The position numbers and the translations under genes were made by a program. The notes beneath the pieces were generated by a model. It searched no databases and was not told the DNA's origin. It worked only from the letters and a program-made list of their open reading frames with translations. From Novipirellula galeiformis (GTDB taxonomy: Bacteria; Planctomycetota; Planctomycetia; Pirellulales; Pirellulaceae), in contig NZ_SJPT01000002.1 in the NCBI RefSeq assembly GCF_007860095.1, forward strand, positions 372,001 through 436,000: a stretch of DNA of 64,000 nt, in the 5' to 3' direction. Positions 16,823 through 25,261 of this stretch are shown one piece after another (within the stretch, counting starts at the first letter, position 1; each line of letters starts with the position of its first letter).

Positions 16823-17863
16823 TTAATTTGCCGTTAGCTCGCCGGGTTCGGGATCCCCGAGATGGTCTTGGATATAAAACAACTGGATCAACACCATCAA
16901 CATCACCACCAAGGGTGCAGCCATCATGATGCCAATCACGCCCACCCACACGCCCATCAATAACTGGGCGGCGATCGTCAGGATCGGTGGCAACGAGACT
17001 TCTTGGCGTTGGATCATCGGTGTGATCAGATAGCTTTCGATGCCCTGCAACGCGATATTGAAGATCAACACATACAGCACGGTGTTGGTATCTACGTTGA
17101 CCGCCAACAATAATTGAGGAATCATCGCTAATAGAGGCCCGATATTGGGGATGAACGTCAGCAGTGCAGCGAGCACGCCCAACGCGATGGGCAACGGAAC
17201 TCCCAGAACACTTAAGCCGATTGCCGTTAACACGCCCACCACCGTCATCGACATCAAACGTCCCACGATCCATCGCATCAACGCCGAACGCAATTCGTCC
17301 AATGCATCGACCACGCGTTCACGCCGGTCGATCGGGAACAGTTTCACTAACCCCGTGCGATACAGTTCAGGATCGTAAGCGGCATACAACCCCACAAAAA
17401 AGATCACGATCGCTCCGGTGAATGCCCAGCCCACCGAACGCACCCCTTGCAACATGTTTGAAAAAGCAGAGCCACCCTGTTGCGTGACCATCGATTGCAC
17501 TTGCGACGCATCGGGCGTGTATTGCTTGATGACTTCATACTGACTCATTCGTTCCTGGGTTTGCTGAACTGCGTTTTGCAGCTCGGAGCCCAACTCATCG
17601 GCTTGTTGTGCGACTTGGGCGCCGAGGTAGTAGGTGCCGGCGGCGAAAAAGCCCAACAACAATATGACCACCAAGAAGTAACCGCCGTGATACGGGATCG
17701 GTGTATGGCGGGATGACCAGTGGGCGATGCGATTAAGTAAAATGCCGAACAGTAGCCCCGCAAATATCACCAACAAAACACTGATGGTGACGACGAGTAT
17801 TTCCGCCACGGCTAATACCAAGGCAGTCAATAAGGACGCGAATAAGACAGGTCGCAAATTCAT
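16823..17863 (-). CDS. AI-2E family transporter (permease)
   Basis: A 346-residue polytopic membrane protein of the AI-2E exporter / PerM family. Seven to eight hydrophobic segments are visible. A long periplasmic helical region between about 80 and 130 (AQQADELGSELQNAVQQTQE) comes before the conserved GVPLPIALGVLAALLTFIPNIGPLLAMIPQLLLA motif near the last third. The PNIGPLLAMIP segment is the most typical family signature. Members move autoinducer-2, small solutes or Na+/H+, so the substrate is unknown. GGGAGA lies about 10 nt before the start. It sits among envelope-stress genes. Confidence 0.9.
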   Translation of the reverse strand: MNLRPVLFASLLTALVLAVAEILVVTISVLLVIFAGLLFGILLNRIAHWSSRHTPIPYHGGYFLVVILLLGFFAAGTYYLGAQVAQQADELGSELQNAVQQTQERMSQYEVIKQYTPDASQVQSMVTQQGGSAFSNMLQGVRSVGWAFTGAIVIFFVGLYAAYDPELYRTGLVKLFPIDRRERVVDALDELRSALMRWIVGRLMSMTVVGVLTAIGLSVLGVPLPIALGVLAALLTFIPNIGPLLAMIPQLLLAVNVDTNTVLYVLIFNIALQGIESYLITPMIQRQEVSLPPILTIAAQLLMGVWVGVIGIMMAAPLVVMLMVLIQLFYIQDHLGDPEPGELTAN

Positions 17864-17905
17864 CTTGTTGAATTTCTCCCGGTGCGTTGCCGGACTAGGG
17901 GTGTG

Positions 17906-18193
17906 TTAACGTCTGAAACCGTCGCCCTCATAGCACCGCTGGGCGTTTTCAATTCCGCTTTCGTACACGGCGGTCGCTTTGAATTGAAGTAACGTTGACC
18001 ACGTTTGCTTGGGCTGTCCACACATTGGACATGCGTGATCGGATCGATCCGGGGCGATTGCTTCATTGCCGATTGGTTCATTACCGAGCAAACTCGATGC
18101 CAATTGATAATCAATGGTTTCGGGATGATCCGGCGCCTCGGTTGTGAGCGTGTTTTCGCAATCGAGTCGCGTCACGCTCGTCCGCCAACCCAA
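17906..18193 (-). CDS. Possible small protein with a CPMCG zinc knuckle
   Basis: An open frame of 95 codons overlapping the end of the DUF2254 gene by 22 bp. It contains DHACPMCGQPKQTWSTLLQF, a single CxxC zinc-knuckle-like pair, and a later QRCYEGDGFRR. The only upstream start is TTG, and no good ribosome site is seen, so it may be a chance frame. It fills an otherwise empty 308-bp gap between two genes on the same strand. Confidence 0.3.
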   Translation of the reverse strand: MGWRTSVTRLDCENTLTTEAPDHPETIDYQLASSLLGNEPIGNEAIAPDRSDHACPMCGQPKQTWSTLLQFKATAVYESGIENAQRCYEGDGFRR

Positions 18194-19590
18194 TTACCCG
18201 TATCGAGCACTTGGCGGCGATACTGGGGATCACGCAACAACCACACCATCGAGCGATAACGGTCGGACAGCAATAAAAAGCCGCGACGATCGTTCAAGAC
18301 GTTTTTGCACTCACGCCGCAGCGCCCCGCCGTGACGCACTAGCAATCGGCGATGCGATTGGCTCGAAGCCGATAACGCCACTTTTGCGATCATCTCCATC
18401 ATGTGAACGGCCGCATTGCGATCGGCCGCCACGTAGGGTCTCAATTGGTCAAACACTAAGGAGGCGAAGTCTTCGAATGTCTCCGGTTCGGCCACGATCC
18501 GTAGATGGTGGTCATCGTCGTAGCGATAGGCGTCGGGAAACTCTCGCTCTGCCATGTTTTGTAGCGCCGATTGCAACCAATCGAGACAATTGATCGCGGT
18601 GAACGGATCATTCACTCCTGGAGACAGGGCGCGCATGGCCACTTCGACGAGTTGGTTGAAAACGAAGCGGAGGTTTTGATGCGCCGTTCGCTGGGATCCT
18701 GAGACAAAGGTCGCAATCATCCGCTCGACTAACTCGTCGTTGACCCGCGTTTTAGGCGACGCCAACATCAGTACGTCCCCCGGGGTAATGAAATCCCCAG
18801 CGCGAAATCGCATGCGAATCGTCAAGTCGTTGTCAGTCGCGATCTGTAACATCCCGGTCGTATCGACAAACTCAACATAACCCGATGTTTTCGCATGGAT
18901 CGCTCGCGCCGAATCGTAGAACGTTGCTGGTAAATTCGACTCCATCTGGCGTTCGGATGGTTCGGGGTGAGGTTCACCAACGCGTGCGGGAAATCGGTCC
19001 GTGATCTGCTTATTCAAATCACGCCCGATCCCGGCAACGATATTCGAGATGTGAATACTCTCGGGAATGTGATGGATGAAAAAGATCAGCACCCCAACGC
19101 TTGCGATGGCTAACAGCAAGCCAACGATGACGGCGATATGAGGCACAAAGGCGGACGCTAACTCGAGATTCGCTCCGCCGCCCGGTGGCGCGGACTCGGC
19201 GTTGCGGACAGTCCGCAGGACCATCAAACAATACAGAAACGTGGAGATGAAAACGCCCAACGTGATTTGATTGCCGGTGTCTCGCATGAAGTTATTCAAC
19301 AACCGCGGTCCGACCTGCGACGTCGTGTACGAAATCGACAAGATCGTCATCGAGAAGGTCACCCCCGCGACGGTGATCATCGAACCGGCAACGGTTGACA
19401 ATACCGCGCGGGCACCCGCGGGCTCGTTGGCGTACAACCAACCAATGTCCTCGAGCCACTCCGAGCCGAAATGGCTGTCCAAACTGGTGGTGACGAACGA
19501 CAGCAGGATCGCGCTGATCGCCATCAACGAGGGCATGAACCAATAACTATCGCGAATTCGCGAGGTCCAAGTAATCAGCAGAGCTTTCAT
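18172..19590 (-). CDS. DUF2254 family membrane protein
   Basis: A 472-residue protein with the DUF2254 layout. Four transmembrane segments lie in the first ~190 residues, with the conserved WLYANEPAGARAVLSTVAGSM and FSMTILSISYTTSQVGPRLLNNFMRD sequences between helices 2 and 3. A cytosolic C-terminal half follows, including GYVEFVDTTGMLQIA and LRFVFNQLVEVAMRALSPGVNDPFTAINCLDWL, which is the most family-typical stretch. The biochemical function is unknown. Its length is normal. It lies between the AI-2E permease and MscL genes on the same strand. Confidence 0.9.
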   Translation of the reverse strand: MKALLITWTSRIRDSYWFMPSLMAISAILLSFVTTSLDSHFGSEWLEDIGWLYANEPAGARAVLSTVAGSMITVAGVTFSMTILSISYTTSQVGPRLLNNFMRDTGNQITLGVFISTFLYCLMVLRTVRNAESAPPGGGANLELASAFVPHIAVIVGLLLAIASVGVLIFFIHHIPESIHISNIVAGIGRDLNKQITDRFPARVGEPHPEPSERQMESNLPATFYDSARAIHAKTSGYVEFVDTTGMLQIATDNDLTIRMRFRAGDFITPGDVLMLASPKTRVNDELVERMIATFVSGSQRTAHQNLRFVFNQLVEVAMRALSPGVNDPFTAINCLDWLQSALQNMAEREFPDAYRYDDDHHLRIVAEPETFEDFASLVFDQLRPYVAADRNAAVHMMEMIAKVALSASSQSHRRLLVRHGGALRRECKNVLNDRRGFLLLSDRYRSMVWLLRDPQYRRQVLDTGNWVGGRA

Positions 19591-19815
19591 AAACGCGATT
19601 CTCGCTCGTGTGGAAGCTGCCGTGATTGGACTCGTTCGCGATGATGGTTCCCGGCTCCACGCGTTGCCACCCCGACACCGCAGGTCGGTTTAGAACACCA
19701 CGATCGTCGTTTCCGAGCGGATGCGGGAAAACCGAGTCGAATCGTCACATTGCCGAGCCACCGTGTATCAAAATGCCATTCTGCGGCCGATTCCCCCGGT
19801 CGTCACCGTGATGGG

Positions 19816-20337
19816 CTAGTTCGTCGCTTTGTTAGCCTCACTCACATTGGGCACGACCAATTCCGACGTGCATTGGGGACAGCGCGTCGCTCGAAAAGGG
19901 ACGGTCGAGCGGCAGAATTCACATTTCTTATCCGAAGGTTCTTGCGATGGAGGCGGTTCGCCAAACCGCTCGTCAAGCTCGGCGTCAACGCGATTCACCG
20001 TGCGAATGATCATGAACATGGCGATCGCAATGATCAGCAGCGTGAAGCACGCGTTAAAAAATTGACCATAATTCAAAGTCACCGCGCCGACATTTTGAGC
20101 CATCTCTAAGGTTTGGAACCCATTGCTAGGAACCGCCACCCCTTCAGGAACGTGCATCACCCAAAATAGATCGGAGAAGTCCGTGTTCCCGGTGAGTAGT
20201 CCGATCGGTGGCATGATCACGTCGTTGACCAGTGACTTCACCACGGTGGTGAACGCGGCACCCACCGTAAAACCAATGGCCAGATCGATCATGTTCCCAC
20301 GGATCGCGAACTTCTTAAAATCGTCCAGAATACTCAT
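19816..20337 (-). CDS. mscL: Large-conductance mechanosensitive channel MscL with C-terminal zinc ribbon
   Basis: A 173-residue MscL. It begins [19 protein letters not shown], the first amphipathic helix plus TM1, followed by [24 protein letters not shown]2 is [20 protein letters not shown]. The family is normally 130-150 residues; here the cytoplasmic helix is followed by a treble-clef/zinc-ribbon-like CEFC-x(10)-CPQC module near 143-160. MscL opens on strong membrane tension and releases solutes during hypo-osmotic shock. The start at 20337 begins at MSILDDF; a longer frame to 20499 has no family sequence. No strong SD is seen. It fits the osmotic-stress theme of this region. Confidence 0.93.
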   Translation of the reverse strand: MSILDDFKKFAIRGNMIDLAIGFTVGAAFTTVVKSLVNDVIMPPIGLLTGNTDFSDLFWVMHVPEGVAVPSNGFQTLEMAQNVGAVTLNYGQFFNACFTLLIIAIAMFMIIRTVNRVDAELDERFGEPPPSQEPSDKKCEFCRSTVPFRATRCPQCTSELVVPNVSEANKATN

Positions 20338-20630
20338 GTCACGGATGCTTTCTAACATTGACGACGAAAATGGAACCCCAAGCTTAGCGGATGTCGCGAC
20401 AGCGAAACACGCTGCCTCGCCTTCCACGATCCCGGAATCGAGTGGAACAACGCTGTGGAGAGTTCCAAGCAACGATTTGAACGACATCGGTCGCGCCACC
20501 CGGATTCATTGCGGCTCCCATCTTAGCATTTGTCATAGTCCCGCCACTCGGTGGGCGCGGGACGATGGACGCGGGACAATGGGATTGAGCTTCCGTATCG
20601 ACGACGAATACCGTGATCGACGACCGCCCG

Positions 20631-20906
20631 CTATTCGTCCGCGGGGACATTCACATCGACGTCAGGCACCGAGATCTCGGACTCCTTCATCTTGACATCC
20701 ACATCGGGAACCTTGACCTTTTTCTTTTCCATCGAAACGTCGACATCGGGTGCGTCGACATCGTACGCCGGCAATTGGCCTGGATCACCACTGACGTCAA
20801 CATCCACGTCGGGCATCACGCCTTCGCGAGTTTTTTCGACGTCACAACCTACGCTTGCGACGCCGATCAACATCGCCGCAGAGATACTTGTCCATTTCTT
20901 TAACAT
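20631..20906 (-). CDS. Small lipoprotein with PDVDV repeats
   Basis: A 91-residue exported protein. The signal peptide ends VASVGC with Cys21 as the likely lipid site (Ser at -3 is not ideal for a lipobox). The mature part is built from repeated PDVDV units, at least four, separated by short basic or acidic linkers such as SMEKKKVKV and KMKESEISV. The alternating Val/Asp pattern suggests extended beta structure with regularly spaced carboxylates, possibly cation-binding. No homologous family is known to me. TGG-type SD is weak. Confidence 0.7.
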   Translation of the reverse strand: MLKKWTSISAAMLIGVASVGCDVEKTREGVMPDVDVDVSGDPGQLPAYDVDAPDVDVSMEKKKVKVPDVDVKMKESEISVPDVDVNVPADE

Positions 20907-21262
20907 GATTTTCCATCAACTGTATGCGGATCACCGGCAGCAGAAACAAACGGTGTTTCGCAACTCAACCAACCGGTTCAATGTAGAGAGTTTGCAAGCG
21001 TCGTGCCAAAACCGGACCTGAGCGAAAAATTGGACCGCAAACTGGCAAGGTAAAGCAAAATGAGGGATCGCCGTTCAGGACGTGGCCGAAAAACGACCGT
21101 TGTCTGCGTTCCTCACGCCCATGCTGAGCTTCGCAGCGGGGCGTCGGACCGATTCGAAGCGATCACGAGCCGGCGTGCCGTTAGAAGTGGTCTTTGGTAA
21201 AAAGGGAATCGGCTCGACGAGGCTCGCCGCGACGTCCGCACGCGACGTCCGCACGTGACGCG
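20907..21262. other. Intergenic region
   Basis: About 355 bp between two leftward genes. It contains a 13-bp tandem duplication of GCGACGTCCGCAC near 21229-21256, close to the stop of the methyltransferase gene. No gene or terminator is seen. The promoter of the PDVDV lipoprotein gene must lie in its left part. Confidence 0.45.
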
Positions 21263-21904
21263 TTAATCCGCGTTCGAAGCGTTACTCGCTTCAAGTTTCT
21301 GCCACGTGAACACCGTTAAGGGTGGCAAGTTCAGGGGGATCAGTTTGGCGTGGGGTGGACCAAAGAGAGGTCGGGCATAATCGTCGATATCCGAGCGAAC
21401 CTGGTACGCGATGAATGTGCCGCCTGGCTTTAACACCTCGTAAACCGATTCCACGATCGCCTTGGCTACCGACGGTGAAAGCGAGCTAAACGGAACCCCG
21501 GAGACGATCACATCGGGGCGTCCGATCTGATTTCGCTCAAGCAATTCAATTAAGTCCGCGGCGTCACCGATCAGCGGCGTCAGCCGGGGATCGGTGATCT
21601 CTTGCAGTGCGTCCATGAAGGCCGCCGTTTTTTCGATCGCGAGTAAGCGACTATCGGGGCGCATTTGAGACAACAGTGCCGAGGTCGTTCCTCCCGCACC
21701 TGGTCCCAGTTCAACGACCGACGAGGCGCAGCGAACACACTCTCGTTCAGCAATATTCTCGGTCAAAAAAGGTGAACTCGGACAGATCGTGGCAACTTGA
21801 GTGGGCTGCTTCATCCATGCCTTGAGCACCTGGAGGGCTTGCTTGGCGAAGGATGTTGCACGCGATGTTTGCGTCGCACTCGATGGTTGAACCGTGAGGG
21901 GCAT
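21263..21904 (-). CDS. Class I SAM-dependent methyltransferase (phospholipid N-methyltransferase-like)
   Basis: A 213-residue methyltransferase. Motif I is SSVVELGPGAGGTTSALL, the SAM-binding glycine loop. Motif II follows in LLAIEKTAAFMDAL and the acidic GDAADL is motif III. PDVIVSGVPFSSLSP occupies the motif IV position, and YEVLKPGGTFIAYQVR is post-motif. The N-terminal FAKQALQVLKAWMKQPTQVATICPSSPFLT resembles PmtA-type phospholipid methyltransferases and KsgA relatives. I prefer the ATG at 21904; the frame's TTG at 21910 adds two residues. The substrate is not provable: phosphatidylethanolamine methylation is a plausible guess, consistent with envelope neighbours. Confidence 0.8.
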   Translation of the reverse strand: MPLTVQPSSATQTSRATSFAKQALQVLKAWMKQPTQVATICPSSPFLTENIAERECVRCASSVVELGPGAGGTTSALLSQMRPDSRLLAIEKTAAFMDALQEITDPRLTPLIGDAADLIELLERNQIGRPDVIVSGVPFSSLSPSVAKAIVESVYEVLKPGGTFIAYQVRSDIDDYARPLFGPPHAKLIPLNLPPLTVFTWQKLEASNASNAD

Positions 21905-22215
21905 TGGCAAGTCTCAGGGAGGGATCGCTTCAACGTTGGGACGGACCATCTACTTGAAAAAAACGGAACTCTCGTTCGTTAGGATACTGCCTTGCAATCG
22001 CGTGGAACTCTGCGTTGGCGTCGTATCACGGCGTCGAATCAGAGCGGTGACACCAACCCGCGGTGCGCTAGGCCGCGATACGTCAATCTGCGCCCGACGA
22101 GTGACGCATCCGACGCATCCGAGAAAACCCAAACGGGCGTCCCGGGGACCTCCATCGATTTGCGACCATCCCTCATCCGGCCCAGCGTCGCATGGGATGT
22201 TGGGGCGGTGCGTTT

Positions 22216-22295
22216 CATGCACCGGAGGCGTCCCATGCATAGGAGTCGCCACATGCATAGGAGGCGGGCCACGCACAGGGGGAGGTGCACAGGAG
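22216..22295. repeat. 18-bp tandem repeat, about four degenerate copies
   Basis: Copies at 22216-22233, 22234-22251, 22252-22269 and 22270-22287 follow the pattern CA(T/C)GCA(C/T)(C/A)GGAG-CG--C, and a partial copy CACAGGAG begins at 22288. It lies in the gap between the methyltransferase gene and the VGWKL copy 2 gene, immediately before an 11-bp hairpin. It could be a minisatellite or a binding-site array. Confidence 0.75.
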
Positions 22296-22300
22296 TTGTC

Positions 22301-22325
22301 CCCGCACTCGAATGTCGAGTGCGGG
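22301..22325. terminator. 11-bp perfect hairpin, possible terminator
   Basis: CCCGCACTCGA (22301-22311) pairs perfectly with TCGAGTGCGGG (22315-22325) around a 3-nt loop. It begins 39 nt beyond the stop of the leftward VGWKL copy 2 gene (22364). There is no T-run on either side, so Rho-independent termination is uncertain; an operator-like or structural role is also possible. Confidence 0.45.
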
Positions 22326-22363
22326 ACACTCAAGAGTGCCATGCTCTCTGGGAATTCACCGGA

Positions 22364-22597
22364 TTAGCGGTGAAGTTTCCAGCCGACAACCATGCCGAGC
22401 CCGAAGCACCACATTGCCGCCACATCCGGTTTTTCATGAGCGTAGTCTCGCAACAAACCCCACAAATCTTTGGCGGGCTCGGTTACGTAATGGGTGCTTG
22501 CCTCTTGGAGCTTTTCACTGGCCACATGCGTGGCTTGCGATGTCGAAGACGCAGTGTGCGCCGAGGTGTTCGACGGAGTTTCGGTTGCTGAATTCAT
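22364..22597 (-). CDS. Small tail-anchored protein, VGWKL type (copy 2)
   Basis: A 77-residue protein starting at the ATG at 22597, with AAGGAACC upstream. The N-terminal third is Ser/Thr/Ala-rich. Then come EASTHYVTEPAKDLWGLLRD, EKPDVAAMWCFGLGMVVGW and the final KLHR. It is a paralogue of the 12282-12524 protein: both have THYV/KHYV-x-(E/A)PA-(K/Q)DL, PDVAA-x-W and VGWKL. It lies downstream of CsbD-fusion copy 2 in the same direction, so this pair repeats the first and last genes of the operon at 12282-14149. Confidence 0.8.
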   Translation of the reverse strand: MNSATETPSNTSAHTASSTSQATHVASEKLQEASTHYVTEPAKDLWGLLRDYAHEKPDVAAMWCFGLGMVVGWKLHR

Positions 22598-22688
22598 AGG
22601 ACGGTTCCTTTGATAGAAAGTGATTCGATTGAAGTGGATTCGACTGATTAACACGCGCGTTCGCTGCACGCGGTGGAATGGCTGCGGT

Positions 22689-23147
22689 CTAGCGGGCCCA
22701 GCGTTCGCGCCAAGTTGGCTCGTGAGCTTGGCGTCCTGCGATCGCCAAGCCGATGGCAATTCCGGTTACCAAGCCGACGCCTAGGGCGACGACGACCGAT
22801 TCCATCGGCCGCTGGGCCACCGTTTCTGCGGAGTGCTCATATCCTTCACGGGCGCGTCGAGCGACTTGCTCGTACCCTTCGCGAACCGAGTCGCTGGCCG
22901 ATTCAGCGTAGCTCGAAGCGACTCCCGATAGATGCGAGAAGCTCGACTCACATTGTTCGCACGTCTCATGCAAAAACGCTTCGATCTGCTCGCGACCTTG
23001 CCCCGTCTTCTGTTGGATCAATCCCACCAACTGTTCCGTGTCGCCCTCGACTTGGCTCAGTTCGTCATCGGTGATTTGTCCATATTTCTCTTTGACGGCG
23101 CCGGTGACCGTTTTCCATTTGCCACTTATCTCTTGCTTCGTAATCAT
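22689..23147 (-). CDS. CsbD-like protein fused to a DUF883-type membrane anchor (copy 2)
   Basis: A 152-residue protein with the same two-part layout as the 13718-14149 protein. The CsbD part begins ITKQEISGKWKTVTGAVKEK and contains ITDDELSQVEGDTEQLVGLI and QQKTGQGREQIEAFL. The second part is a helical linker (VREGYEQVARRAREGYEHSA) and a terminal glycine-zipper helix (VVVALGVGLVTGIAIGLAIAG) with a basic/Trp tail. The start at 23147 has GGTGGGAA upstream; the frame is open to 23303 but without family sequence. It is likely induced by envelope or osmotic stress, from family knowledge only. Confidence 0.85.
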   Translation of the reverse strand: MITKQEISGKWKTVTGAVKEKYGQITDDELSQVEGDTEQLVGLIQQKTGQGREQIEAFLHETCEQCESSFSHLSGVASSYAESASDSVREGYEQVARRAREGYEHSAETVAQRPMESVVVALGVGLVTGIAIGLAIAGRQAHEPTWRERWAR

Positions 23148-24063
23148 TTCCCACCTGCTTCGTAAAATTAGAATGCTGTGAGCGAAACCAAACGGTCTCG
23201 ATGGTCTCGCAGTCCTTTCCTGATCAATGCTAGGAACTAACGATTGATGTCTAAAAGCAGATGCAATTGGCGTACCGATCCCAATGATCCGCCGCGACGG
23301 CATGCTCCGTGGTGCGAGACGGTGTACGCGATCTTCGATGTCGATTGATCTCCGCTGGACGCAAATCAGTCAAGCTGAGCTCTCGAGTTGCATTTCCGCC
23401 TTTTGGCGGCCCGGTTTCGGATGCAGGCCTTCAAAACCGGTCCGCACCACTACCCGCCGCCACGAGCCCGATTCCTGCGCTCGTATCGGTTTGGGCCGCG
23501 CGAACCTATGGGGCCTACATTGGTTCTGTGTTGGACGTTGCGGGGGTTCACCGCAGCTTAGCGTTTGGACAATTCCGAGCCGCGATTCTCAATCAGAAAC
23601 CGCTCCGTCGACGAACGAGAAACGGCTAAGACGATGTTGGGATCCACAGTGAGCGGAATGCCACCAGGGCTGTAGCGGGAGGCCATGGCGATTGGTTGGA
23701 CACCCTCGGCGCTGCTCCGCTGGTTCCTGGCGAGCGCTGGATCCTGGGGGCCGCTGGCTCCGTGCCTTGCCTCCGTCGCACGCCGCCTCATTGCGTTTTG
23801 GCGCCGTGACTCGGTGGGGCGCGGTGGGGCACATCGTTTTGTGCTTTATGTTTCCGCTCTCGCTCTCGTGAATGGTTGGATCCGGCTTGGCGATGGCAAT
23901 CCGTCACGTCGGGGGAAACCGGCCGTCACGTCGGGGGGACCGGCGAATCGGCATCGAAATTGGACTCAAACCATGAAGCCGCTACCTGCCCCGTGCGGGA
24001 TCGGCTTCCTTTCATTGAGGACTTATTCCGACCAAGATATCAACCCAGCCACGAAAGATCTTA
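23148..24063. other. Gene-free stretch with a 21-22-bp tandem duplication
   Basis: About 915 bp without a supported gene; the frames at 23284-23652 and 23685-24149 have no family features and no ribosome site. A duplication of CCGTCACGTCGGGGG occurs at 23901-23922 and 23923-23943. The left end should carry the promoter of CsbD-fusion copy 2. Confidence 0.5.
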
Positions 24064-24423
24064 ATGCCAGTCATTCAAAAACCAGTCAATCAAAAATCAG
24101 TTGCTCCGAATCATGCTGCCGACGTTTGTCAGCTGCGCCCCAATCATGACACTGACATTCCACCCAACCGCGGAACCGACGGGAACTCGGTGGACTCAAA
24201 ACGGATCCGATTGCGAGTGCATCTGCAATCGGTCGACGCGGTGATGGACGTATTGACCGCAGTCACTCGCGTTGGCGGCCAGCTCGAATCGATTGTTGCC
24301 ACGAACCAGCGGCTTGATTTGGATGCCGTCGCACGCAAACCCGTGGCGTTGCGATTGCCCTCATTGATTGGGGAAATCGTCTCTGTGATTGCGGTTTCTG
24401 AAGCGAAGTTGTTGGAGTCGTAA
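24064..24423 (+). CDS. Small protein with ACT-like domain
   Basis: A 119-residue protein. The first ~45 residues are low-complexity (repeated IQKPVNQKSV style, Asn/Pro-rich). From about residue 47, RIRLRVHLQSVDAVMDVLTAVTRVGGQLESI followed by a second strand segment PVALRLPSLIGEIVSVIAVSE gives the beta-alpha-beta pattern of an ACT-like regulatory domain, such as in the acetolactate synthase small subunit. No catalytic partner lies nearby. GAAAG precedes the ATG. It stands alone just before the giant-gene array. Confidence 0.55.
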   Translation: MPVIQKPVNQKSVAPNHAADVCQLRPNHDTDIPPNRGTDGNSVDSKRIRLRVHLQSVDAVMDVLTAVTRVGGQLESIVATNQRLDLDAVARKPVALRLPSLIGEIVSVIAVSEAKLLES

Positions 24424-25261
24424 CCTTGGTCGTCGGGGGGGGGTGTAGGCCTCAGAAAGCCGGTTCGGGGAGATCGTGCGAAGCTCGTTTTCCTGCCCTT
24501 CTATCATTGCGGCCCAAAGGGGGGGCGTCTCGCAGCGTTCCGGCAACGCAGCACTGCGGGAGGTCAAAGACGGACCGGCGTCTTTCTGCGGGAGCCAGCG
24601 TCTTCATAACGGAAACTTAAAAATCGTGGTTCCGAGCCCTTGATGCGAAAGAAAGACTCGACGGTCTCCCTCCGGCGAGTGGGTGGCGTCGAGCGGATCC
24701 TGCTGATTTTCTGCACGCGTTGCGATCGCATGTCCCAATGAGATCGAGTCGTAAGTCCCCCCGAAAATTGAATCCAGACCTCACAGCGGGGGGTGGCGGC
24801 GGCGCAGAATGACCGCTTAGGGGGTTTGCCTCAAATTCCATACGCTTGAGTGGAACTTTCGCCACATCAATTCGTCCAACGCTGCACGCGATAATGTGGA
24901 TTTTGCGGCCTAGCGGCGAGATCCATTCGGGGGGGCGGCCCCGGTCATGTTGTCTACGCCGCCCTTCTAATCGCTACGACCTGTCTGCACAGCCTGGTTG
25001 GGAAAGTGACCTGGAAATGCCCCAGATCAATTGTTTGAAGGCAAATAACGCGCAACTATACTCGGCCAAAGAGTTTCCGAATTCGGTTGCGCGCCGCGCT
25101 GCGCGATTGCCTGGGTTTCGGAGTCCAACTTTTCCATTTTTCGATCATTTGCCACGTCGAGCGACCTATTGTTCGGCAAGGCCAGTCACAACTTACATAC
25201 TCCTCCATTGCCTCAAAGCACAACGGATTTGGCTTGGGGGCTCCCCCGGAAGGTTCGGTCT
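24424..25261. other. Long upstream region of the first giant gene
   Basis: About 840 bp without a supported gene, with G-runs (for example after 24432) and a GGGGGCTCCCCC hairpin (about 25236-25247) close to the start at 25262. The frame of the giant gene is open back to 25169, but GGAAGG 8 nt before the ATG at 25262 marks the start. The promoter of the giant gene must lie in this region. Confidence 0.45.

Noticed and set aside
20123-20695. Plus-strand frame of 190 codons opposite mscL
   Set aside because: It lies over the antisense strand of mscL and its upstream region, with no family features.
23685-24149. Plus-strand frame of 154 codons upstream of the ACT-like gene
   Set aside because: Low-complexity, Arg/Ser/Trp-rich composition without domain features, no ribosome site, and it overlaps the better-supported gene at 24064 in another frame.
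25169-25261. Upstream extension of giant protein 1 to 25169
   Set aside because: The ATG at 25262 has GGAAGG 8 nt before it and starts the basic leader that ends in the LExRxLLA motif; the extension adds no leader-like sequence.
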